Made by a program: the position numbers and the translations under genes
Assembly (NCBI RefSeq): GCF_947507565.1
Contig: NC_089194.1
Location: forward strand, 2,033,694 to 2,097,693
DNA length: 64,000 bases
Direction of reading: 5' to 3'
Source: Oscarella lobularis
Taxonomy: Eukaryota > Porifera > Homoscleromorpha > Homosclerophorida > Oscarellidae
Part shown: positions 48,804-60,600 of the stretch, piece after piece
How the letters are laid out: every line of letters begins with the position of its first letter
How positions within the stretch are numbered: position 1 is the stretch's first letter
Notes under the pieces: model-generated
Told to the model about the DNA's origin: nothing
What the model saw: the letters and a program-made list of their open reading frames with translations, nothing else
The model's database searches: none

Positions 48804-50858
48804 CTAACACTGGCAAGTAGCCTTGCAGAATTCAGCCATCCAAGGAGATTTTGGGCAAAAGGCTTTACCAAACATGTCACAATAGCGAGGAATACGGTCT
48901 GTCAATTGGCAAGCTAAAACAACATTACATATATATATATATATATATATATAGCTAGGCGATCATATTTGTGCATGTGCTTACGTGGCAAATCAGAGCA
49001 TGCTTCTTCACATTGATCTGGAATACCAAATGATGAATGGCCCAAGGACACTCTTTGCCTGCAGCACTCTTTCGATTTATCACTCTTCATCTTGCAGTAA
49101 TTTTCTCCGGTACAAGAAGCGTGTTCGCATTCTTCTTCTTTAAAGATGGTAACTAAATTCCAATTTACAAGCGCTCAGTTTTGTGTGGCTGCACCCCCGC
49201 GGCGTATGCGTGGAATTTACCTGGACAGCCATTGCTGATGATCATTTTTCTTCCCCAAGTCGGAACGCAGCGTGGAGGATTTGATCCTGATCCAAGTTGA
49301 TTTATGAAGCAAATGTCGTTTGACTGGCCAATCAGGCGAAAGTTGGGTTCACACGAGAAAGCCAAGTACTGTATAGCTCCTCTGGTAACTGCCTCAATCG
49401 TTCCGTGAGCGAAATCAGCGAGACGGATACCACAGACTAAAAGAGAAGAAGAAGAAAGTTGTTATGAGAAGAGAATGTCAATTTAGGACAATTTCACTTA
49501 CTGATTTGAGGAGGCGGAGGAGGCGTTTCAGGTTCTGTGGGCTCTTCAGTAGGTTCTTTGGGCTCTTCAGTGGTAGGTTCTTTGGGCTCTTCAGTGGTAG
49601 GCTCTTCAGGCTCTTCCGTAGGTTCTTTAGGCTCTTCAGTAGGTTCTTTGGGCTCTTCAGTAGTAGGCTCTTCAGGCTCTTCAGTGGTAGGCTCTTCAGG
49701 CTCTTCCGTAGGTTCTTTAGGCTCTTCAGTGGTAGGCTCTTCAGGCTCTTCAGTGGGTTCTTTAGGCTCTTCAGTAGGTTCTTTGGGCTCTTCAGTAGTA
49801 GGCTCTTCAGGCTCTTCAGTGGTAGGCTCTTCAGGCTCTTCAGTAGGTTCTTTGGGCTCTTCAGTAGTAGGCTCTTCAGGCTCTTCAGTGGTAGGCTCTT
49901 CTGGTTCCTCAGTAGTAGGCTCTTCAGGCTCTTCAGTAGGTTCTTTAGGCTCTTCAGTGGTGGGTTCTTCTGGCTCTTCAGTGGGCTCCACAGGAGGCAT
50001 TATTGGTTCAGGTGGAGGAGCATTAATACATTTGGCCGTACAATAGGTTTGATCACTTCCAAACGCTGTGCTAAGCGTTTTCAAGGTTTGATTGCAGCAG
50101 CGAGCGATCCCATTGGTCATTTCACAATATTCATAAAAATCATTGTCGCAACGAGTGTTTGCCGGACAGATGCGAATAGCGGAAACGACCTTAGAGCAAC
50201 CATTCTCTTCGTTTACGTACTCTGTCTCCTTTCCTAAAAAAAAACAAAATCATTATTCATTGAAAAGAAGATGTTAAGCCAGTTATTCTTACGTCCAACA
50301 AATTTGCATTTGGGCGGAGACTCTTCCAAGGAGTCATTAATACATGCGATACTCTTGGGTTCGTCGAGTTCAAATTGACTGTTGCATCGAAACCGATACT
50401 CGCGATATTTTTTGAACTCCGATGCCGGAACTTCAAAGACGGTTCCTTGCGGCGGATTGAACACGACGCACAGATTGTCTAGGCAACAAAAAGGACACGG
50501 AATTAGACGTCAATACCGTAAAAGGCGGCTTCCGGGCACCGGAACCGTTGCCACCACCGCCCTATGCATATGTTCACTACTCTACTGCGATCGAGGATAC
50601 CACTGTACGTCAGTGGATCGACGACGTTTTCTCACTTCTTAATGTTTGTTCCCAACAATGCCAGTTCCTGCCCAGCTTGCGACAGCAGTAGTACTTGCTC
50701 CTATGAAACAAGCACGTGTCCCTCTTTCCTTTATAGCGCACTTGACAATCCATGGCATCGGCGTAATCCTTCGTGCAATAGGGAACGGCATGGGCTATAA
50801 TGAACACGAAACGCGCCACGCCGAGCGCGAGTACATAAGCAAAGCAAAATGTGGTCAC
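48804..50858 (-). CDS. Secreted protein: Cys-rich modules, two sushi domains, EEPTTEEPKEP repeat and C-terminal ShKT domain
   Basis: ATG complement at 50858 with hydrophobic leader (FAYVLALGVARFVFIIAHA). Order: Cys-rich module (YYCCRKLGRNWHC), sushi 1 (50480-50300, YRFRCNSQFELDEPKSIACI), module 2 (50215-50030, EYCEMTNGIARCC...LKTLSTAFG), and a highly repetitive Glu/Pro/Thr stalk (49995-49510). Then sushi 2 (49440-49235, LAFSCEPNFRLIGQSNDICF), module 3 (49145-48985, NYCKMKSDKSKECC), and finally CQLTDRIPRYCDMFGKAFC with CKATCQC, a six-cysteine ShKT fold, at 48915-48804. Stop TAG complement 48804-48806. ShKT domains are common in ordinary secreted proteins (proteases, matrix proteins); here it caps a mosaic recognition-type protein and is not evidence of a toxin. 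The stalk suggests a mucin-like extended spacer. Confidence 0.75.
48925..48952. repeat. (AT)n microsatellite
   Basis: About 13 AT units in the intron before the ShKT exon. Confidence 0.92.
49510..50000. repeat. Coding minisatellite, Glu-Pro-Thr stalk
   Basis: Tandem combinations of GGCTCTTC(A/C)G(G/T)... units, in steps of 15, 18 and 33 nt, coding EEPTTEEPKEP and EEPTEEPKEP blocks on the minus strand. About 160 residues. Near-identical units imply recent expansion and probable length polymorphism. Confidence 0.9.
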
Positions 50859-51630
50859 TGTTTTGACGACGTACCACAGACAGCCAAAAGAGAAAGAAAA
50901 AGGAAAAGACGCGCAGCCATCCGATCTCTGACCTTCTTTACTCGATCACTGACTGACTCAGTCTGATTGGATGGTAGAAGGATACTTTCCTATTTGTTTA
51001 GAAAGGAGAAGCCAAGGAAGTTGCGCACCATACTCTCCGTGCCAGTCACCAGACAATTCGATTATGAGAGTGTTTACTTAGCAACGTACTCCGCCGGATC
51101 GACGGACCAAGAAGTGAACAGTTCAGAGGTCAAAATGACTTGCATGACGTACGAGAACTCCTATTGCGAGAAGTGTAAATATTTTGGGCGTTCTAGAGAA
51201 GAATGCAATGGCTAAAAGACGGAAGTTAGGAAAAAGGAAGAAAGGGGACCGTCCCCTTTGCGTCGCCGTGTTCGATTCGCCGAAGAGCTGTTGATCTGAA
51301 TGATTCGGTTTGTTCTACGGGCGAAGCAAAACAATTAGTCTTTCAGCGTATTCGTAGCCCAGGAGACGCACACCGGCAGACTGCGCTAATCCTTACGGCG
51401 ACGTTAGACCGGCGCGCATTCGTTTAGAGGTTCTATAAATAGTCAATGAAACATCTACATATAAACGATTCATGTTTGCAACTACAGAGAAACGTTGGTA
51501 TGCGCGCGTAACGACAAAAAAATAACCGAACAGCAGCCACCAGTAATGATCAGTTCAAAAAGAGGAGGAGTAAGTATAAACAACAGACACAACAAAGTCG
51601 ATCGTTCTGTCCATCAAAAAGTCGTCGTTT
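50859..51630. other. Intergenic: upstream of the ShKT/sushi gene, 3' flank of the lectin-EGF receptor
   Basis: A plus-strand ORF at 50967-51215 (ending TYENSYCEKCKYFGRSREEC) has no supporting splice or homology signals. Otherwise nothing recognisable. Confidence 0.45.
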
Positions 51631-54600
51631 TCAAGCATTGGCATTGTCATATTCCGGCTCGGCCATGTTGTCTTGAGACCCATAAGCAGGATTCTCCTAT
51701 TACAGCAGAAAAAAAAAAGATGAGAGAGCACATCAAATGTGACAGCATTGTCAGTTTACCTTGACCGGATCGTCGTATATTTCGTTCTTCATTGTTCCAG
51801 TCATTGTCCCAGTGGCGTACATGGGATTAGTAAAGCCATCACCGCCAGCAGCGTCATCTTTCACCGAGCCAAAATCTTCAGGACCTCCAAAAGTGACGTC
51901 ACCTTCATTCTACACAGACAGAGAACTCTCATACATACAGTACATATAGCTAGATATATCATCCAAGGCGCGGCGTACGGTAAATATGGCAGCTGGAGTC
52001 TTTCTCATATTATCACTTCCTTTGGCGTACAAGAAGATGAGAACGATGGCTACAATGAGGACTAAGCCTCCTACAATGCATCCGACAATGATGCCAATTT
52101 CCGAAGTGCTCTATGAGATGTACAAGTACATGTGTGCATAAACTGTTAATAATTAATTAGAAACCCACCAGCGACGACGAGTCATCAGTGATCTAGAAAT
52201 GATGTATAATTAAACTCTAGACATTTATTACGACACAAACTAACCGTGTTACGGGCGTCATAGTAGGACTAGATTAGAAAAGGAAATTTGAAAACAGAGA
52301 AGACCTCTTTAATTAATCTATTTATACCTGTGGATAGAAACAGGTTCCGTCGATAAAACTGCACAATTGCTCGGGCAAGCAATCGCATTTCTCAGCGCAC
52401 AATTCTCCGTATGTTCCATTGGGGCATCCAACTGCATGCGTGCAATGCATGTAAATGAGACGAATTCAAACAAACAAACAACTTAATTGATCTTACTGAA
52501 TTCGCAATTTGCTCCCCAGTATCCAATTGTACAATTGCATCCGCCCGTCGACGGATCGCAAACGCCGAAATTCTGACACGTGCACGACGATTCGCAGTTG
52601 AAACCATAGTAACCCAACTCGCACGCTATTTTAGTATAGTGTAGTAAAAGAAAACGCATGTGATGTGATCAGTGATGTGATACGTACGTGTAGCGCATTC
52701 TTCGCCTGTGAATCCGGGACCGCACGTGCAATTGCCACTCGAAGGCTCGCACGCTTGATAATGTTCACATTCGTCGCAATTGTACAAGCAATTGGGTCCC
52801 CACGTGCTCGAATTGCAACCTAATAATAATAAAGTCTTTGAATTAATTGAGAGCGTGTCTTTATTCTATAACCGTACGCGATCCGCAATCGGCTCCCATG
52901 TATCCATCGTAGCACGTGCACGCGCCCAATACCGGATCACAATCGCCGTTCTTGCACGTGCAACTCATCTGACAATCCTGACCATACATTCCACTGGGAC
53001 AAGCTAAAAGAAGGAGTTACTCAAAAATTATGTTTTACACAAAGCCATTTTTTGTCGTACCGGAAACGCACATGGGCGGCTGCCATCCGGGGTCACAGGA
53101 ACACTCTCCCGTAAATCCGTCGCAAACTTGCGAGGCGTGATCGCAAGCGCATTGGAATTGACAGTTTTCGCCGAAATATCCCTTGGGACAAACTAAAAGG
53201 AAGACACAAATAAATAGAATATTGTTTATTGACGGTGAGCAGCAAGAACGTGTACCTTGATCACATAGTTCTCCTGTAGCGCCGGCGAGACACGTGCACG
53301 TTCCTGTCACTGTGTCGCAATCACCGTTCTTGCATTTGCACGACTGCTGGCAATCTTGTCCATACGTTCCAGTAGGACAAGCTAAAGTAATTGATAATTT
53401 GTACAAGAAGAAAATCAATGATGTGTATTTTTCGACCGTCTGCGCACAGAACGCCTGTGAATCCGGGAAGGCATTCGCATGCACCCGTCATGGGATGGCA
53501 ATCAAGAGGATTCTTCACGTTCGATGTCACGCAGGGAGGACACTTTGCCAAGCAACCATAACCAAAGTAGCCGTGACATTCTAAAGCAATCGTCGTACAA
53601 GTATAATTTTGAAAGAAAACGCGCATTACGGTGATCGCAATAGAGTCCTTGCATTCCCGGAGCGCAAATGCACGTGCCGTCAATTGGATTGCAAGTGGCA
53701 CTTGAATGACACTGACAGCTTTCTATAAAAAATTGTACGAAATCAACAAGATGTTATTAGAAATTATTCGGAACACTCACGTGCGCACAAAACTCCATAC
53801 GTTCCATTGGCACAATTGGCGTCGCAATTTGGACCCGTCCAGCCTTTTTAAATTAATTAATTAAATATGCTTATTTTCTAACTACTCTAAATTTACCTCG
53901 ATCGCAAGCGCAATTTCCGGTGACTGGATCGCAACGACCGTTGACGCACGTGCAAACTTTGGCGCATCCAACTCCGTATGTTCCTTAGAATATTAATTAA
54001 TTAATTAATTAATTAATTGAGATTTGAACCCGTCTACGTGTGCTTTTATTTTCCTACCTGCTGAGCATGCCACGTCACAATCGTGTCCCGTCCAACCGGG
54101 AGAACACGAACACGTGCCATCAATGGAGCTGCACTGGCTATTTGCTTGAGAACACGTGCACGAGTACTGACAATTGACGCCGAATTTTCCAGCGGGGCAA
54201 GCTAAGGAGAAAGCAATTCAAATAAGAAGAGAATAAGCATATGGTATGATTACATTGCGAGCAATCATTTCCAATGTATCCGGGTTTGCACTCGCAACTG
54301 CCGTCTGTTGGCTTGCACGATCCTCCGTTCTTGCAGTCGCATGTCTGCGAGCAACCAACGCCCCACTTTCCGTCTGGACATTGGTTGTCGCATTTCACTC
54401 CAAACCAGCCCTAAAATGTTTTCGTTTTAATATTTGCCAGAACGAAAACGACCCCGGTCGCGCCTAGCTTTTACCACTAGACATTGACACTGGCCTGAAA
54501 TATGATTGCATTGCTCGGCTGTCACGTGGGAGTCACAGTCACACGTCTTTTTTAAATAAAAATATTTATTATATTTAATTAAAGAAACGTTCTTTTGTGC

Positions 54601-57600
54601 TTACTTCGTTGCAACGATCACCAAAAGTTCCTGGGCGACAGTTGGTATCGCATGCAGCACCCTAGAGGAAGCAGTCCTAGTCCTAGTAATTATTTTCATC
54701 AATACTGAATCAAGGTACCGTATATCCAACTGCACACGTGCACACTCCACTGACTGGATGACACTTGGCATTGTTTGTGCAAGTACACGGCGTCGCACAG
54801 TCCTGCCCGAAATAGGTGGGAGGACAAACTAAAAAAATAAATAAATAATAATAAAGTAGATTTATTATTATTATCCATTATATATCACCTTGATCACAGA
54901 ACTGGCCAGTGAGACCCGGGGGACACGTGCACGTTCCGTCCACGTGATTACATGTTGCTTGGATGTGACATTTGCACGCTTGACCGCAGTCTTGTCCATA
55001 TTTTCCGTTGGGGCACAGATCGGCGCACTTTGCACCTGAAAAGAATAGAATATAAAGACGGACGATTCATTGACTTGGAGTTCTCTTGTCTGTATGTGTA
55101 CCAGTCCATCCGGGCTTGCACTTGCAAGCACATGTCGATGCATCACAATCGCCATTGACACATCCACAACTCTAGATAGATAAATTTTGATTTCGATTCG
55201 TTGACTAATTAATACGTTTATGCCTACCTGAGCGCAATTCTGTCCGCAACGACCTTCAGTGCACGGAATGGCGCATGTGCCGCCAGTAAGACCAGCAGGG
55301 CAAGTGCAAATACCCGTCGTGTGATTGCACGGTGCACCGTGTGCGCAGTTGCAAACGCTCGCGCAATCTTTTCCATACGTACCTCTAACAATTAGAAATT
55401 GATTAATTAATAATGCGTGTATAATTCATTTCTTCTTACTTTGGGCATATTTGTTCGCATTCGATGCCAAGGAAGCCCGGTTTGCATGAGCACGCTCCGT
55501 CTTTAGCATTGCACGTTCTACAGTATAAAAGTTTTTGATTGCCACGACAACGCGTCGACGTCTATGAAGAACAATTACCCTCCGTTCTTGCAGGTGCACT
55601 TGTTTGCACAGTTAGGGCCCCACATACCCGCGAACGCGCCAACGCCGCACATTTGATCACATTTGGCGCCTAAAAAATGATCCATAAGGAAATAGGAAAC
55701 GCCTACATCCCGGACACGGTTTTTCTGCCCCGCCTCCATCACATGTCACAGTGCTAGTGAAAGAAATCGTCTCGATTTCGTCTACTACAGGGAACAGAGG
55801 TGATCTTGAATGATGATAAACTTGACGTCTCTCGTCATCAAGTTGACTTTAGAATCGGAAGGGAGAGGAAAATCGCAGAAAAAGCGAACGACGATAACGC
55901 GTTCGAAAACGACAGCTTCGATTGGAAAAAACGACGATGAGAAGTAGTTCTCGATCGTTTCGAAAGCACATCGAGTTGCTGAGAAGACTGGAGAGTTTTC
56001 GAATTGGGAGAAATCGAGCATTAGACATGTGATTGTGAGGAGGCGGGGCCGAAAAACTGATCTAAAACTATGTGACGATATTTTAGTACTCTACCTCCGT
56101 AGCCGCGATTGCAAACGCATTTTCCTGTGCACGAATCGCAGCCTGCTGCATTGGCTGAGCACGTACACTGTGACGAAAAGAGATTGGCTGCTTTTCTCCA
56201 CTCGTTCGTACAATATGAAAAACGAACCTGTTTTGAGCATCCTGGTCCCCAAGTCAACTGGCTGCACGGATTCTGGCACAAATTTCCTTGGAATCCGCAC
56301 GGACACGCGCACGAACCATCCTTGAAATCGCACTAAAAACGTCACAGACATTCATTTTCAAAATTTGTGACGCGACGCCGGTGAAACGAACCTCGCCACC
56401 ATTTCTACATTGACAAGTTTGTCGGCAACTTTTTCCAAAACGACCTTTAATTAAGGAAAGAATTTAGAACTCTACTACAACGATCGACAAAGGATTTCTT
56501 GCCATCTGGACACTGGAATTCGCATGACGCTCCAAAGTATCCGTTCTTGCATGAACAATATCCCATTTCGGGCGAACATCCATCGGAATTTTGCGGCGAA
56601 CAAGCGGGTCGACCGTAAACGCTAACTTGAGCTCGCTTGAAAACAACTTGACCATTGAGCAAACTATATCGAAAAGATAAAGCAGCTGGCATCTACTATC
56701 ATTATTATGAAATCTTATTTACCGGCCAGCTGCAGACGATTTCATCGTACAACCATGGAAAAGACCAATTCCCTCAACCGAATTCGGTTTTGCACACGGA
56801 GTGTCATAGCCGGCCGGAATGAATTGGAACTTGTAAACTGGATTTGTCCTATCAAAAAAGACGTCAAAGTGTGGGGCACTTATAGAAAAAGAAATCATGT
56901 CGTTGTTATACATGACATTGCAAACATCTGAGAGAATGATCTTCTTTCCATTGCCTGGTTCTCCACTTGGAAGACCCTCTACAGCCCAGCAGAGAAGGGG
57001 TTTGGTGCTGTAGACGATGACGCCATCGGATCTCCACGTGAATCTGCCGTGTGCGTAAGAGAAGAATTGAAGAAAAAAATGCGACTGACTAGGATGAAAC
57101 CCACTTTGCTGCGTTATTGCACGCTTTGATGACAACCTGCGTCCCTTTGACAGGTTTAGCGTCTTTCAGTCCAATGCACTTTCCTAAAGAGAAGAGAATG
57201 AGCGAGAGTTAGCAGAGAAGCGAGAAGCGTGCCTGTTGGATGAAGGAAGGTGTTGTCAGCGCGGTATGTAAAACGAAGTCGATCTTCTCCGCATCCGCCC
57301 CACGCCACGAGATTTGTATTATCCTGAAAAGAAAAAAAGATGTATACAAACACTTACTTTTGTACGTCAATGCGTACGCCAATATTGTTGAATCCGCCAC
57401 CGCTAACGTGAATACATTTGGAACCGCCCAGTTTGAAAATTCCTGTCTTGAGTGCGTTGTCAAGGGGAACTCCAATGCGAGCGTACGCTTGGCAGGAGAG
57501 CCACTAAAATGAAAACATTAAAAATAATGAACGATCTTGTCTAAGCAACCGACTTTCTGCTGTTCTTTCTGTTGGAAATTGAAGCCTTCGTTTTGACAAT

Positions 57601-60600
57601 AAGCAAGGGGCGGTGTCTTAGTTTGGAAGTTGAAAGCGTCCCTTTATTCATATTCAATTGACTAGAAATGGGACCGCCACGATAGTACTTACATTTGTCC
57701 TTTGAGAGCCGGAGCAATAGACAGAGAACCGTCGCTGAGAACCAAATCCTTGAGAGTGTGTTTTCCGCGCAGTTCGGGAGGAAGAGTGACCATTTGTTCA
57801 ATGTTATTGATTCGAACCTAGAAACGAAATAACAACAGACGATCTTTTCTCTTTGGCCTTTCTTACAATGAGTTTATCAACGAGAACGCTGTCGTAGGCG
57901 GCGAGCAAAGCGTTCTTCGACAAATCGTCACTTGAATAAAAGATTACAGACGGTTCGTTCTTTGAGTTCGTAGTTCATTCTTACGCGGAGCCAAAGTAGG
58001 TGGGATTGAACCACATGTCAGACATGTAATTAAATCGCTGATCATTGGAAGCGACATTTATCGCTACACTCCATTTTTTAGATGCATCTTCATCCATCAT
58101 AAATGCGTAATCAACCGCTAATCAAAGGGGATTAGAGCGGGCAATATATACATACATGTCTATCTTACCAGCATGAGTGCAATCTTTGTACATGGCCAGC
58201 TTGGCTCCTTCACTGGGAGTATGATCTGAGAAAGAATCAAGGGTTTTAGCCACAAGAAAAGCGTAGACACCTCCTACCTTTGACTCGAACGCATTCCTTT
58301 GTTCGTTGATTTATCAAGTGACCTTCGTCGGACATGGCAAATCTTTATTACGTACGTAGAAACATTATTGGGATTTTTTTTCATAGCACCAATCTATTGA
58401 ATGACTTACTGAAGACGAGTGTCACGTGCCGCACAGCCGTTCCAGAAAACGAGCTCTTGGCCGTCTTTTGGATTGAAACCGCCTAGATCAATATGCAAGC
58501 AATATCCAGAGGCAATATGATACTAAAAATACAAGTACATTATTATAAATATACATCAATGATTCTTCCTCACAAAGAGTCCGGATTCGGAATAGAGGAA
58601 GAGACTGTCCAACGAATCGCACTTGGATGACATGACAGAACGAAGGTTGTTGAAAGGATACGTTCGATTTTGATTGGGAATAGCACAAAGTCCCGAATCG
58701 AGGTGACGAAGGCGGCCAACTTTGCCTGAATGAGCAACCAATCAGACTGACTGGATTTTCAATTAGGAAACTGTAATTTACCAGCGGGACAACTGTGACA
58801 TCCGACGCCTCCTTTTCCTCCGCTGCACAAGGCACCACAGCCCTGCTTCCATCTTCCTGACATCATACACTTTCCAACGGACTTTGAAACGACGGCAACT
58901 TCGCAGACGGTGATGGTCTTGCTGTCGCCCGGTTGAAGGATGTTGACGTAACGACCGTTGAGTCCAATTCCATTTGCACCGCACATTATGGAATAGGTTG
59001 CACCTCGAGGAATATTGGGCGTTGCCGCGACGCATTTGGGATTGTTGTTTCCTTCGAAATCCAAGCTATTTCCAACGCGAAGCTAGAGTCAATAGAAAGA
59101 AGATGATACAGTGTGTAGTATTACTACTACCGACTGTAGTTACCTCAAATCCATAGAGACGATCCCAACAGCAATCGCCACGGTTTGTAATACGAACGCT
59201 TGTCACCGTTCGTTCTTCAAGCAGGTCAACGCGCCACCAAGGATTCTTCTCGGCGTTTGTGTGCGTGCAAGTACCAGTACCCTAACCCATAAACAAACAT
59301 TAGATCTATCTATTTGTTATTATGCGGCTCCTCACCCATGAAGAGGCTGGATTTCCGTCGACAGCTCGAGATGAAACGCCACCGTGGCCCATGCTACTTT
59401 GAATTGTCGGCTTTCCATGTGCTGTATTGCGAGGAAGTCGTCCGCACACTTGCAATTCGCAGAAATTGAGAACGGCATTCGCTTTGCGAATGAGCAAATT
59501 GACGTAGCGTCCAACCATGTTTGGACAAGCGAAATATTTGTATTGTCCGTTTGTCATGGCGGGAAGATTTTGTCGGCAAATGGGATTCTTGTTTCCGGAT
59601 TCGACCAACGAATTTCCAACGCGAATTTCAAAATTTGCGAGACGATTGCCACAGCAATCGCCACGATTTGCAATCCAAACTTTGTCAACGATGATTTCTT
59701 GCCACAAATCGACGCGGAACCACGGATTGGTCTGAGTGCGAGAGTGAGTGCATTTGTTGGAGTTAATGTTTTTGGTCCAATAATCGCCATCGACTGCTTT
59801 ACTCGCTGGCCATTTTCCCAAATAGAGAGACGATATAGCCGTTCCCTAAGGCCATCCCCCAAAGAAAGATATATTTTTGAATTAGAGAGAGTAGCGTATA
59901 CTTACTCGTCCTTGTGCGTGATTGTAGCAGCCGTTTTCGTGACACATTCCCGTCTCGTAAACTTCAATTTCACACAAACTAATCCGATCTCGATTGGACA
60001 CTTCCCGAACGGTGACGTATTGGCCCTGAGAAGAGATTGAATTTAATTAGGATACGATGTGATTTTAGTCGTCTTACCAAGCGACTTCTATCGCACATGA
60101 CGTCGACACCTTGACCTTTGGCGACTGTGTCTTTGGTTGTCTTAAAGTAGCAGAGTCCGTTCTTTGTGCCGTCCGGGTTGAATCCAACGCGCACTTCGAA
60201 ACTACTGAGTCCATTCGTACAACCAGTACAGTCGCCCCTAAAGAAAAGAATTTCATTTCTTTTCTCAATTCACAGACACACGCACACCTGTTATAAACTC
60301 GGACTTTTCCTATTGGACGTACGTGGCCCAAATCGACAGTGAACCACGGATTGGCACCCCAATTGGATAGGTAACAGGAACGACCCCAAAAGTTTGTATT
60401 TGTGTTTCCGTCGACAGCGCGAAACGTTGGCGGTTTCGTTGCTATTGTCGACGAGGAAGCTGTAGAGAATTTTGGGAAGGGGAGAAGGACATTATATTAA
60501 TTAATTAATAAATAATTTGTGGTGGTCTTACTGGCCGTCGCCGCTTGATTCAAAGCAAGATTGTAGCACTCCTCATTGCAATATTCAAAGACCTGAGCGA

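Noticed and set aside
48804-48915. ShKT domain as a toxin
   Set aside because: It is the C-terminal cap of a long sushi mosaic protein; ShKT folds are widespread in non-toxic secreted proteins.
49464-50237. Plus-strand 257-codon Arg/Leu/Phe repeat ORF and 169-codon Ser/Val/Gly ORF
   Set aside because: By-products of the 3n coding minisatellite on the minus strand.
50967-51215. 82-codon plus-strand ORF between the two minus-strand recognition genes
   Set aside because: No signal peptide, no domain, no partner exons; consistent with chance.
59384-60040. 218-codon plus-strand ORF across the lectin region
   Set aside because: Antisense to exons with clear FTP lectin signatures; crosses their introns without respecting them.
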